This document shows, one piece after another, positions 44,602 to 52,245 of a DNA stretch of 64,000 bases (its first letter is position 1; each line of letters starts with the position of its first letter). The DNA is taken from assembly GCF_000092125.1 (NCBI RefSeq), contig NC_014212.1:1012001-1076000 (forward strand), written 5' to 3'. The position numbers were made by a program, and so were the translations under genes. The notes under the pieces are model-generated. The model ran no database searches. It had not been told where the DNA came from and saw only the letters and a list, made by a program, of their open reading frames with translations. This stretch comes from Allomeiothermus silvanus DSM 9946. GTDB lineage: Bacteria > Deinococcota > Deinococci > Deinococcales > Thermaceae.

Positions 44602-45932
44602 CACAAACCCCCTTCATGGGTAAGATCGGCCCCCAAAGCGTTTTGCAAGGCCAAGGCGGCCAGTTGTGCTTGGGCGATGGCGCTTTCAAGGTTGCGGAGA
44701 GCTTGTTGTTGGTTGAGTTGTGCCGATTGGACGTCGAGAGCGGTACCGGTTCCCGCGCTCAGTCTGGCCTGGGCCGTGCGCAGATTTTGTTCGGCTGCGC
44801 TCAGCGCAGTCTTGGCTGCTGTAACAGTGGCCTTGGCGGTTTGTAGGGCCTGATATTTTTGCCGTATATCCATTTCGGCAGACCGCCGCGCGGTCTCGAG
44901 GGCTTGCTGTGCGCTGTCTACGGCAGTCTGGGCCGAGCGGATTTTGACATCGCTGACCGGATCAAACAGCGGCACGCTGGCCTGAAGGTTCAGGCTCCAA
45001 GCGGGGCTTTGGCTACCAATCCCAGGACTCACCAGCGGCAGCGATCCGGTGAGCGAGGCAGTGCCGCTTTTGAAGTTGAGCCCTGCCGAGAGCGAAGCTG
45101 TACCGCTCGAGCTGCCTCCGTAGGCCACGCTAAGGGTGGCGTCGGGGATTAGGCGGTCGCGCTGGGCGCTGGCCAGGCTGTCTTGCGCGTCCTGGAGTTG
45201 GGACTGGGCTTTGAGTACGTCGGAGCGGCGGGCGTAGGCCTGCTGCACTAGGTCCTCGAGCGTCCCGCTCGGAAGCTCCGGCTCGCTGGGGGCGGTAGCG
45301 GGCTGCCCCAGGTTCTGCGGGTTTACCCCTAAGGTGCCCGCCAGGGTGAGCCGAGCGATCGCCAGGGCCCCCGTGGCGCTTACCAAGTTGGAGCGGGCAG
45401 CGTCGAGGTTTTGCTGCGCCTCGAGCACATCGCTCCAGGTGGCGTTCCCGGCTTGGTGGCGGGCTTGGGTAACCTGTAGCTGGCGTTCGCGCAGGGCTAA
45501 GGTAGCCTGAGCGATGGCCGTGTCGTTAGCAGCTTGGCGCAGGTTGAAATACTGCGTCACCAAGTTGATATAAAGCGTGTTGCGGGCATCGCGGCGGGTC
45601 AGTTCCGCCCGCTCCAGGGCCCGCTGGGCGCTACGGATGGCATCTTGGGTGGGCGACCAGGGCAGCACCCCCACAGAAGCCGTGCTCGAGAGCACCAGGG
45701 CGTTGCTTTGGCTCAGGGTGTAGCTTCCTGCTGCGGAAAGTTTGAAGCCTGTAGCGGCCTGAGCGGCCTCGAGGCTGCGTACTGCGCTCTCGTAGGCCAG
45801 ATCGGCGCTTCGCCAGTCGGGGCTATTCGGCAAGGCGCGCAGCGCGTCGTTTAGGCTGAGCGAGGTATTTTGCCCCAGAGCGGGAGGAGCCAGAGCCAGC
45901 AGGATACCGACGATAGATAGGCTGGTTTTCAA
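44601..45932 (-). CDS. TolC-family outer membrane efflux protein (first copy)
   Basis: A 443-residue outer-membrane efflux protein with a signal peptide (start LKTSLSIVGILLALAPPALGQ) and two helical-hairpin repeats: VTQYFNLRQAAND..., ARHQAGNATWSDVLEAQQNLD and a second set ending QAQLAALALQNALGADLTH. The start is TTG 45932, because GGAGGTGAT is a near-perfect ribosome-binding site directly upstream and no ATG fits in frame. First gene of the export operon; two TolC genes in tandem are unusual for one pump. Confidence 0.88.
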   Translation of the reverse strand: MKTSLSIVGILLALAPPALGQNTSLSLNDALRALPNSPDWRSADLAYESAVRSLEAAQAATGFKLSAAGSYTLSQSNALVLSSTASVGVLPWSPTQDAIRSAQRALERAELTRRDARNTLYINLVTQYFNLRQAANDTAIAQATLALRERQLQVTQARHQAGNATWSDVLEAQQNLDAARSNLVSATGALAIARLTLAGTLGVNPQNLGQPATAPSEPELPSGTLEDLVQQAYARRSDVLKAQSQLQDAQDSLASAQRDRLIPDATLSVAYGGSSSGTASLSAGLNFKSGTASLTGSLPLVSPGIGSQSPAWSLNLQASVPLFDPVSDVKIRSAQTAVDSAQQALETARRSAEMDIRQKYQALQTAKATVTAAKTALSAAEQNLRTAQARLSAGTGTALDVQSAQLNQQQALRNLESAIAQAQLAALALQNALGADLTHEGGL

Positions 45933-45965
45933 AACATCACCTCCGACGAGCAATCTGCTGGGGCC

Positions 45966-46005
45966 ATGTGTAGCCGTCGGGTACAGAATGTGTAGGTTGT
46001 GTGAA
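45966..46005 (-). promoter_or_regulatory. Direct-repeat operator and -10 box of tolC1
   Basis: On the minus strand CTTCAC-ACAAC-CTACAC (46005-45989), then exactly 17 bases, then TACACAT (45971-45965), 56 bases from operator to the TTG start. Spacing equals that of the macA promoter base for base. Confidence 0.65.
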
Positions 46006-46053
46006 GGGTAGCCGGGCGGGAGCCGAATCCGCCGGGCCAGAGAGCAACAATAC

Positions 46054-46076
46054 ACCAGCCAAGAGGCTGGTTTTTC
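46054..46076 (+). terminator. Orphan plus-strand terminator
   Basis: ACCAGCC (46054-46060) pairs with GGCTGGT (46065-46071), followed by TTTTC. No plus-strand gene ends here. It could end an unseen small or antisense RNA, or block read-through from tolC-region antisense transcription. Confidence 0.55.
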
Positions 46077-46196
46077 TTTGTGTCAGCTAGCTAACCGTGA
46101 AGGCGATTTGAAGACGCAGTACTTTTGCGGTCCGGTTTACCTCGAGCCATACAGGAAAAACTTGATACTTACCGGTGTGGCTTGTCTAAACATAGC

Positions 46197-46248
46197 CTAC
46201 ATCCACCCTCCACTACCCCTACACCGCTTGGCAGCATGCTCTATCCGT
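46197..46248 (+). promoter_or_regulatory. Three-part direct-repeat operator and -10 of the secreted protein gene
   Basis: CTACAT (46197), CTCCAC (46208) and CTACAC (46219) are spaced exactly 11 bases apart. The last is followed by 17 bases and then TATCCGT (46242-46248). The pattern equals that at the tolC1 and macA promoters. Confidence 0.6.
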
Positions 46249-46283
46249 AGGAGCGGTATACCCCGCCCGAAAAGGAGAAGATC

Positions 46284-46742
46284 ATGAAACGTTCGATTCT
46301 TTTGGCTTTCCTGGCAACGATTTTGACCCTCGGCTTGGCAGGGGCGCAGGGGCTGGTGGCCCCGGTGGGCTCGGTCCTCACTTCCCCCATCCAGCTCAGC
46401 GAAGGCGAAAACGGTTTCACCGCCAAGGCTGGTCAGGTTACCTACGTCGAGATGGTGCAAAGCAAGCTTGATGTCACCCCTCCCGAGGGCGAAAGCGCCG
46501 TCGCCAGCGACGCAAGTGACCGCTTTGCTATCGCTGACCAGAACGTACCCCAAGGCTGGGGGGTAGCGATCGCTCACGCCCAGGTGACCGAGGACGCGGA
46601 CGGGAACGCCGTCGCCTCGAATATTTACGCGGTCACGGTTCCCGTCGGTACGCCTGCTGGGACCTACACCCTAGAGGTCTCGGTGCGCAACCTAGAAACC
46701 CACACCGTAACCACTTTTCCGCTCGAGGTGACGGTACTGTAA
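46284..46742 (+). CDS. Small secreted protein next to a two-component system
   Basis: A 152-residue exported protein: signal peptide about residues 1-21 (MKRSILLAFLATILTLGLAGAQ). The mature domain is beta-rich with AKAGQVTYVEMVQSK, GWGVAIAHAQVTEDADG, NIYAVTVPVGTPAGTYTLEVSVR and FPLEVTVL, a pattern of immunoglobulin-like or NPCBM-type folds. AAGGAG is 8 bases upstream. It is followed by a terminator and then the response regulator gene, and its promoter carries the shared CTWCAC operator, so it is probably a target of that system. Confidence 0.75.
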   Translation: MKRSILLAFLATILTLGLAGAQGLVAPVGSVLTSPIQLSEGENGFTAKAGQVTYVEMVQSKLDVTPPEGESAVASDASDRFAIADQNVPQGWGVAIAHAQVTEDADGNAVASNIYAVTVPVGTPAGTYTLEVSVRNLETHTVTTFPLEVTVL

Positions 46743-46758
46743 GAAACTGATCGCCGCT

Positions 46759-46796
46759 GGCTAATCCCAACCTCTGGGATTAGCCACTGGCTTTTT
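46759..46796 (+). terminator. Intrinsic terminator of the secreted protein gene
   Basis: GGCTAATCCCA (46759-46769) pairs with TGGGATTAGCC (46775-46785); CTGGCTTTTT follows. The operator upstream of the response regulator begins in the next base. Confidence 0.75.
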
Positions 46797-46851
46797 CTAC
46801 ACAAAATCTTCACGCAACCGACCCACCCCCTTCATTCGCCCATCGCATATT
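46797..46851 (+). promoter_or_regulatory. Operator and promoter region of the response regulator
   Basis: CTACAC-AAAAT-CTTCAC (46797-46813) matches the shared direct repeat. CATATT (46846-46851) lies 6 bases before ATG 46858, so the mRNA is likely leaderless. The distance from repeat to this -10 is 32 bases, not the 17 seen elsewhere; a weaker TTCATT lies at the 17-base position. Suggests autoregulation. Confidence 0.45.
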
Positions 46852-46857
46852 GGCCTT

Positions 46858-47556
46858 ATGGCTAGTCCTACAATGAGCTTTGTGGCGATGGTCTTGGTAG
46901 TCGAGGATGAGCCCGAGATCGCCGAGATCCTCGAGGGCTACCTGCGCCGCGACGGTTACCGTACCGAGCGAGCCGCTGATGGCAAGGCGGCGCTGGGTTT
47001 GTACCGCGCGGCTAAACCAGACTTGGTGCTTTTGGATATTCAGCTACCCGAACTGGATGGCTTGGAGGTGCTGCGCCGCATCCGCGCAGATGGCAATACC
47101 CCGGTAATTTTGGTGACCGCCCGTTCTGAAGACCTGGACAAACTGCTGGGGCTCGAGCTAGGGGCCGACGATTACGTGACTAAGCCCTTCAGCCCGCGCG
47201 AGGTGGTGGCTCGGGTCAAGGCGGTGCTGCGCCGGGCGAACCCGCTGGAGAGCGCTGCTACGGTGCTGCGGGCGGGGCCTTTGGAAATAGATACCGAGTG
47301 GGTGATGGCCCGTGTCGGCGCCAGCCGGCTCGAACTTACCCCTACCGAGTTTCGGCTGCTCGAAACCCTCGCGCGTACCCCCGGCCGAGCATTTACCCGC
47401 CAGGAACTTCTGGAGGCAGCTTTGCCCGATTCCGATGCTCTGGAACGGGTGATTGACGTGCACCTCAAAAACCTGCGCAAGAAGCTGGAGGCTGCCGGGG
47501 CTACTGGGCTTCTGGAGACGGTGCGGGGAGTGGGCTACCGGTTGTGGGTGGAATAA
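46858..47556 (+). CDS. OmpR-family response regulator
   Basis: A 232-residue regulator. Receiver: EDE at 16-18, phosphoacceptor Asp60 in LVLLDIQLPELDG, Thr in ILVTAR, and Lys in YVTKPFSP. The winged helix (about 135-232) includes LTPTEFRLLETLARTPGRAFTRQELLEA and RVIDVHLKNLRKKL. It is followed 9 bases later by its histidine kinase. The 11-base direct repeats in four nearby promoters are the type of site OmpR/PhoB regulators bind. Confidence 0.95.
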   Translation: MASPTMSFVAMVLVVEDEPEIAEILEGYLRRDGYRTERAADGKAALGLYRAAKPDLVLLDIQLPELDGLEVLRRIRADGNTPVILVTARSEDLDKLLGLELGADDYVTKPFSPREVVARVKAVLRRANPLESAATVLRAGPLEIDTEWVMARVGASRLELTPTEFRLLETLARTPGRAFTRQELLEAALPDSDALERVIDVHLKNLRKKLEAAGATGLLETVRGVGYRLWVE

Positions 47557-47565
47557 AGCGCGTAT

Positions 47566-48843
47566 ATGAAGTGGTTTAACCGCATCGAAGTTCGGCTGAT
47601 TGGCCTCATCGTGCTGGTGGTGGTGGCGACCAACCTCATCACCCTGGGAATAAATGTGTATTCTACCCAGCGCAATATCCGCGAGCTTCCCCGGGAGCTG
47701 CGCGATGTGCTACAAGCGGAACGCGGCGAGGGAGCGGCGCTGCCTTGGTTGGTCTCCAAGCGGATCAATGGGTTGTTGCACTCCGGCACGGAGGTAGTGG
47801 TTCGCCTCGAGACGGCTGCGAATGGTTCGCAGGATCGGGTCTTTTGGCTACGCGTACCGGGCAGTGACCCCCAGCCCATCCGGATCGCGCTGATGCCGCC
47901 CTCCCCTCGGCCCGACTTCCGTACCCGCTTACAGCAGAGCCTGTTGATCGCTACTTTGGCCTCGAGCGTGCTGGGGATTTTGCTGGCGTTGATCTTTGCA
48001 CGCCGCTTGGCCCGGCCTATCGAGGCGGTTTCTGTAGCGGCCACCCGCTTGGCCAGCGGCGACCTTTCGGCCCGCATTCCGGCGCCTAAAGGCAACGACG
48101 AGACCGCTTTGCTGGCCCGCAACTTCAACCGCATGGCCGAGTCCCTGGAGAAGCTCGAGACCGAGCGCAAGGCCATGATCGCCGACATCGCCCACGAACT
48201 GCGCACCCCCCTCACCATCATGCAAGGCCGCTTGGAGGCCATCCAGGACGGGGTAGCCTCGCTGGAGATGCGCGAGATCGACCGCCTGCACCACCAGACC
48301 CGGCTCCTTTCGCGGCTGGTGGAGGATCTGCGCACCCTATCGCTGGCCGATGCCGGAAGACTCACCCTAGAGCGCCGTCCGCTGGACCTGTGCGCGGTGG
48401 TGCAGCACACCGTAGCCGGGTTCCAAGGCCAAGCCCAGGACAAGGGAATTAAGCTCCAGCTTCGCCTTCCTTCCCCACCGCTCGAGGTTGAGGCTGATCC
48501 CGATAGACTCACCCAGATCATCAGCAACCTCTTGCACAATGCCGTGGCCCACACCCCCGCGGGCGGAACCATCACCGTGGAAGTGGAAGCTAGAGGTAAG
48601 GAGGTAGCGGTACGGGTTAGCGATACCGGTCCGGGTATTCCCGAGGAAGCCTTGCCTCGGGTTTTTGACCGCTTTTTCCGGGCCGAGGCTTCGCGCTCGC
48701 GCCAGAGCGGGGGCAGTGGGCTGGGCCTGGCCATCGTCAAGGCCCTGGTGGAACTCCATGGGGGAATGGTAGAGGCCAAAAATCGCAGCTCCGGCGGGGC
48801 CGAGTTTCGTTTTTTGCTTCCGAAACTGGAAACCCAGGGCTGA
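47566..48843 (+). CDS. Sensor histidine kinase
   Basis: A 425-residue kinase. Transmembrane helices at about 9-31 and 125-146 enclose a roughly 90-residue extracytoplasmic sensor. HAMP runs about 147-200, and phosphoacceptor His210 is in DIAHELRTPLTIMQ. The HATPase domain has ISNLLHNAVAHTP (N box), VSDTGPGIPEEALP (G1), FDRFFRAE (F) and GGSGLGLAIVKALVELHGG (G2). The sensor stretch is basic and Gly/Ser-poor with RTRLQQ near the second helix. It pairs with the upstream regulator; stimulus unknown. Confidence 0.95.
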   Translation: MKWFNRIEVRLIGLIVLVVVATNLITLGINVYSTQRNIRELPRELRDVLQAERGEGAALPWLVSKRINGLLHSGTEVVVRLETAANGSQDRVFWLRVPGSDPQPIRIALMPPSPRPDFRTRLQQSLLIATLASSVLGILLALIFARRLARPIEAVSVAATRLASGDLSARIPAPKGNDETALLARNFNRMAESLEKLETERKAMIADIAHELRTPLTIMQGRLEAIQDGVASLEMREIDRLHHQTRLLSRLVEDLRTLSLADAGRLTLERRPLDLCAVVQHTVAGFQGQAQDKGIKLQLRLPSPPLEVEADPDRLTQIISNLLHNAVAHTPAGGTITVEVEARGKEVAVRVSDTGPGIPEEALPRVFDRFFRAEASRSRQSGGSGLGLAIVKALVELHGGMVEAKNRSSGGAEFRFLLPKLETQG

Positions 48844-48898
48844 TCTTGCGTAGCGCACCGCTCGATCGCTGTATGACCTCCTTCTAACTTTTCCAAGG

Positions 48899-48904
48899 TA
48901 CTAT
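48899..48904 (+). promoter_or_regulatory. Leaderless -10 box of HAD gene
   Basis: TACTAT, 7 bases before ATG 48912. TATAAC overlaps it. No ribosome-binding site is present. Confidence 0.45.
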
Positions 48905-48911
48905 AACCTTC

Positions 48912-49571
48912 ATGAAGCGCGCCGTACTTTTCGACGTGGGGGATACCCTGATCCTGGGACATCCCAAGTTCTGGCTGTGGCCGTTGCTGCTCGAGCGCGG
49001 CCTAACCCCTGACACCTCCCGGCTCCGCGAGGCCATCGCAGCGGCCTATGCCGAGTACAACCGCCGCCACCTAGAAGCCATCAGCCCCGAGTTGGCCCTG
49101 CCTGTCTGGCGCACCTTTCACCGGCGGCTTTTGGAAGGGCTAGGGCTGCAAGACCACGCCGAGGAGATCAGCAGCTATCTGGCGGAGAACTGGCAAAACC
49201 CCAAGGTCTGGCCAATTACGCCGGGGGCGGTAGAGGTGCTTACCGAACTCAAAAAGCGGGGATACAAGCTGGGGGTGGTTTCCAACTGGGATGGGCTGTT
49301 GCCAGGGGTGCTCGAGGCGGTAGGGTTGGCCCCTTACTTCGATTACGTGGCGGCTTCGGCTTTAGAAGGAGTCGCCAAGCCTGATCCGCAGATATTCCGA
49401 GTGGCTTTGCACAAGCTGGGGGTGGCTCCCCAAGAGGCCGTGCACATCGGCGACTCTCCCGACGACGTCGCCGGGGCCGAAGCAGCGGGTGTTACACCGC
49501 TTCTGTTCGACCCCTACCGGCAGAATCCCCAGGCCATCCACGATTTGCGTGAGGTGCTGGAGCGGGTCTAA
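48912..49571 (+). CDS. HAD-family hydrolase
   Basis: A 219-residue HAD enzyme with motif I FDVGDTLILGHP (residues 8-19), motif II VVSNWDG, Lys in GVAKPDPQIF and motif IV HIGDSPDDVAGAEAAGV. The alpha-helical cap lies between residues 25 and 90. It resembles haloacid-dehalogenase-like and phosphoglycolate-type phosphatases; the substrate is not deducible. Confidence 0.88.
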   Translation: MKRAVLFDVGDTLILGHPKFWLWPLLLERGLTPDTSRLREAIAAAYAEYNRRHLEAISPELALPVWRTFHRRLLEGLGLQDHAEEISSYLAENWQNPKVWPITPGAVEVLTELKKRGYKLGVVSNWDGLLPGVLEAVGLAPYFDYVAASALEGVAKPDPQIFRVALHKLGVAPQEAVHIGDSPDDVAGAEAAGVTPLLFDPYRQNPQAIHDLREVLERV

Positions 49572-49579
49572 TGGGGGTC

Positions 49580-49680
49580 GTACGTCTTACGCTGTAGGTT
49601 CCACGTCAAACGCCGTACGCCGATGGCTTTGCGGTAGGACGCGCGGCGACCCTTGACGTCCGACCTTCGACCCTCGACAG
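49580..49680. repeat. Degenerate intergenic word repeat
   Basis: The spacer before the CMD gene is built of variants of GTACG, TTACGC, AACGCCGTACGCC and then GACCTTCGACCCTCGAC. Similar words precede the surE and HD genes and occur at 4700-4725. Confidence 0.45.
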
Positions 49681-49688
49681 TATCCATC

Positions 49689-50045
49689 ATGAGCATTCGC
49701 AAAGCGATCTGGGGTGAGCAGCTCGAGGCCATCGAGCAGAACCTCTCCGAGGTGGACCCCGACCTCTACGGTTACATCCGTGACTTCGCCTACGAAGAAG
49801 TACTGGCCCGAGAGGGCCTAGACCTCAAGACCCGCGAACTGCTGGCGATTACTAGCCTGATTGCCCTCGGTGCTCCCAAGGAACTCGCTACCCACCTCGA
49901 GGGTGCTCTCCGTAACGGGGCTACCGAGCGGGAGATTCGCGAAACCATCATTCAATCCGCTTTGTTTGTGGGTTTCCCCAAGGCTTTAGGGGCTATGAAA
50001 ATGTTCCATGCTACTTTACGCAAGCTCCTTTCCGAGGAACGATGA
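49689..50045 (+). CDS. Carboxymuconolactone decarboxylase-family protein
   Basis: A 118-residue AhpD/CMD-fold protein, starting MSIRKAIWGEQ. It has ELLAITSLIALGAPKELATHLEGALRNGATEREIRETIIQSALFVGFPKAL, the CMD family core with the conserved His in LATHLEGAL and Glu in EIRETI. No CxxC is present, so it is not an AhpD-type disulfide reductase. The stop overlaps the start of the Nudix gene (ATGA). Confidence 0.85.
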   Translation: MSIRKAIWGEQLEAIEQNLSEVDPDLYGYIRDFAYEEVLAREGLDLKTRELLAITSLIALGAPKELATHLEGALRNGATEREIRETIIQSALFVGFPKALGAMKMFHATLRKLLSEER

Positions 50046-50509
50046 CCCTTTGCGCCGAGGTTTTCGTGCTCGACCGACCGAACGGGCGGATGCTCTTAGG
50101 GCGTAAGAAGTTAGGGCTAGGCGCGGGCAACTACCAGGGTTTTGGGGGCAAGCTCGAGCCGGGGGAGACCTTGGCCCAGTGCGCGGTGCGCGAGCTTTGG
50201 GAGGAATCCGGGCTCAAGGCTAAAGAGGATAACCTCTGGTATATGGCCCACCTGATTTTCCTCTTTCCCAATAAACCCCAGTGGAGTCAGGATGTGCATG
50301 TGTTTCGGCTCGAGCACTGGGAGGGTGAGCCCCAGGAGACCGAGGAGATGAAGCCGGAGTGGTTCGACTTAAAAACCTTGCCCCTGACCCAGATGTGGGA
50401 CGACGTGCAGTATTGGCTGCCCCAGGCCCTAGAGGGAGCCAGGCCCAAGCTGCGCTTTATCTACGCGGCCGATGGCCGAAAAGTGGAGCGGATAGAGGGG
50501 CTCGAGTAG
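50042..50509 (+). CDS. MTH1-like Nudix hydrolase
   Basis: A 155-residue Nudix protein with box GKLEPGETLAQCAVRELWEESG (positions 39-60; GxxxxxExxxxxxxREUxEExGU intact). The surrounding sequence resembles MTH1 rather than MutT: NYQGFGGKLEPG before the box, and DVHVFRLEHWEG, EEMKPEWFDL and LTQMWDDVQYWLP after it. In MTH1 these sites form the 8-oxo-dGTP pocket, so oxidised-nucleotide clean-up is likely. It overlaps the upstream CMD gene. Confidence 0.88.
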   Translation: MTLCAEVFVLDRPNGRMLLGRKKLGLGAGNYQGFGGKLEPGETLAQCAVRELWEESGLKAKEDNLWYMAHLIFLFPNKPQWSQDVHVFRLEHWEGEPQETEEMKPEWFDLKTLPLTQMWDDVQYWLPQALEGARPKLRFIYAADGRKVERIEGLE

Positions 50510-50616
50510 CTCCAAGGTCGCGCTGGCCGGGGTCTGCTGGAGGTGTCTAGGCCCATGGGGAGCCGCTTAATTGTTTGAACCGAGTGTAACCATCCGCCGA
50601 TTTGGGTTCAGAGCAT

Positions 50617-51803
50617 TGAACCCGGACAAACACATGTGAGACTCTAAGCTGGGATAAAAAGAGGGGAACCGACCAGGAAAGGAGGTTCCCCAGGTGCAGT
50701 TTACCACCGTTGGCCGAGAGATATGGAGAGGCGCTAGACAAGCACAGAGGCTGGCCGAGGCCAACGCAAGCGACCCAGAGGTCCAGGAACGTCTGCGCAA
50801 GCTCCGACTGGTCAAAGCCCTGCGTGAAAGTAAAAAGAGCTGGAAGGAGATCCAGGACCTGGTCGGGATCAGCCGGGCCACCTACCACCGCTGGCAAAAA
50901 GCCCTAAAAGAAAAGGGCCTGGCTGGACTCAAACCCCGCTCCCGCCGCCCTAAGCACCTGCGCACAAAGGTCCACTGGACCCCAGGGCTGCTCATTAGAA
51001 TAGAAACTCTCCGCAAGGAAAACCCCACCTGGGGACGCTGGTCCATCTGGCTTACCCTCCGCAAGGAGGGTTTCCAGATGAGCGAACGCACGGTGGGGCG
51101 CATCCTGGCCTACCTGGAGAAGCACCGACGTATCGAGAGCGTGGCCGGCTACCTGGCCCGGACTCAAAGAGGGAAGCTAAAGCGAAGGGTAAACCGGCCC
51201 TACGCCAAAAGGAAGCCCCGAGGATACGAGGCCAGGGCTCCTGGGGACCTGGTCCAGGTGGACACCCTCACCCTGACCTTAGGACCGGGAAGCATGGTCA
51301 AGCACTTCTCGGCGATTGACCTCCATAGCCGGTTTGTCCTGGCGGAGGTGCACAGCCGGGCCACGGCTAAGCTTTCTGAGGGGTTCTTGTCCTTGCTTCT
51401 GGCCAGGGCCCCTTTTCCCATCCGGGCCATCCAGGTGGATGGGGGCAGCGAGTTCATGGCCGAGTTTGAGGAGGCCTGCTGTGCTCTGGGGATTGCCTTG
51501 TTTGTGCTACCGCCGAGGAGTCCTAAACTCAATGGTCACGTGGAGCGGATGCAGCGGACCTTCAAGGAGGAGTTCTACACCCGGCCTTTGCCCACCCCGC
51601 TCAGCGAGCTGCAGGCAGAGCTGGATACCTACCTGGACTACTACAACCGCCGAAGGCCTCACATGGCCCTGGGGGGTCTTGCTCCGCTGGAGTTTTTGGC
51701 TAAGATGCAAGAGGAGTCGGTTCCTCAAAGAGTCTCAAATGTGTTGACCGATTACAAGCATTTGACTTTGGACGAGCACCATGCTACTTTCAATTGTCCC
51801 TAG
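50617..51803 (+). mobile_element. IS481-like insertion element
   Basis: Contains an intact 369-residue transposase gene. Subterminal inverted repeats are seen at 50629-50645 and 51729-51745 (AACACATKTGAGACTCT, one mismatch). Outer bases TG...CA fit ends near 50617 and 51756, but the transposase frame runs on to 51803, so the right end is uncertain. It lies about 40 bases upstream of the cold-shock gene. Confidence 0.65.
50694..51803 (+). CDS. IS481-like transposase
   Basis: A 369-residue integrase-type transposase. The N-terminal helix-turn-helix is SWKEIQDLVGISRATYHRWQKALKEKG (about 45-75). The DDE core is LVQVDTLTL (first D), IQVDGGSEF (second D) and LNGHVERMQRTFKEEFY (E), as in IS481 and related rve elements. 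GTG 50694 is the start; AAGGAGG lies 9 bases upstream. Full length and no frameshift, so it may be active. Confidence 0.88.
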   Translation: MQFTTVGREIWRGARQAQRLAEANASDPEVQERLRKLRLVKALRESKKSWKEIQDLVGISRATYHRWQKALKEKGLAGLKPRSRRPKHLRTKVHWTPGLLIRIETLRKENPTWGRWSIWLTLRKEGFQMSERTVGRILAYLEKHRRIESVAGYLARTQRGKLKRRVNRPYAKRKPRGYEARAPGDLVQVDTLTLTLGPGSMVKHFSAIDLHSRFVLAEVHSRATAKLSEGFLSLLLARAPFPIRAIQVDGGSEFMAEFEEACCALGIALFVLPPRSPKLNGHVERMQRTFKEEFYTRPLPTPLSELQAELDTYLDYYNRRRPHMALGGLAPLEFLAKMQEESVPQRVSNVLTDYKHLTLDEHHATFNCP

Positions 51804-51843
51804 AAAAACCAGTAGAGGTTTTGCGGGTCGTAAGGAGAAGTAA

Positions 51844-52050
51844 ATGAAGACAGGTACCGTGAAGTGGTTCAACGCTGAAAAGGGCTACGGGTTCATTGCG
51901 CAGGAAGACGGCCCCGACGTATTCGTTCACTATAGCGCCATTGAAACCGACGGCTTCCGCACCCTCCAAGAGGGCCAGCGGGTACAGTTCGAGGTCGAGC
52001 CGGGCAAGAACGGCAAAGGCCCCCAGGCCGCCAAGGTTCGCCCTGCTTAA
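51844..52050 (+). CDS. csp: Cold-shock domain protein
   Basis: A 68-residue cold-shock protein: single OB fold with RNP1 KGYGFIAQ and RNP2 VFVHYSAI. It binds single-stranded RNA/DNA and melts structures. AAGGAGA is 6 bases before ATG. The gene lies right after an IS481-like element in the same direction, so its native 5' leader, often long in csp genes, was probably replaced. A terminator follows. Confidence 0.95.
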   Translation: MKTGTVKWFNAEKGYGFIAQEDGPDVFVHYSAIETDGFRTLQEGQRVQFEVEPGKNGKGPQAAKVRPA

Positions 52051-52071
52051 AGCTGAAACCAGCCAACGTCG

Positions 52072-52103
52072 GCCCCCCAATTGGTTGGGGGGCTCGTGTT
52101 TAT
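52072..52103 (+). terminator. Terminator of the cold-shock gene
   Basis: GCCCCCCAA (52072-52080) pairs with TTGGGGGGC (52085-52093); TCGTGTTTATT follows. Confidence 0.75.
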
Positions 52104-52245
52104 TCCAACCCAAGGTGGGTTCAGCAACAAAACCTTCACCATCGAGGCCCCTAAAATAATCCCAAGCTACCTTCTGCTCCGCTTGAGCCTTTCACCCTCG
52201 CACGTCTGCGTTTTCGGGCGGAGGTTGTAGCGATAAGGAGCGCTC

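Larger units (their letters stand above)
45933..46283. other. Divergent regulatory region between tolC1 and secreted protein
   Basis: A 351-base intergenic region with no gene. It holds the tolC1 operator and -10 box (minus strand), a plus-strand intrinsic terminator and the three-part operator and -10 box of the secreted protein gene (plus strand), all listed separately. Confidence 0.7.
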
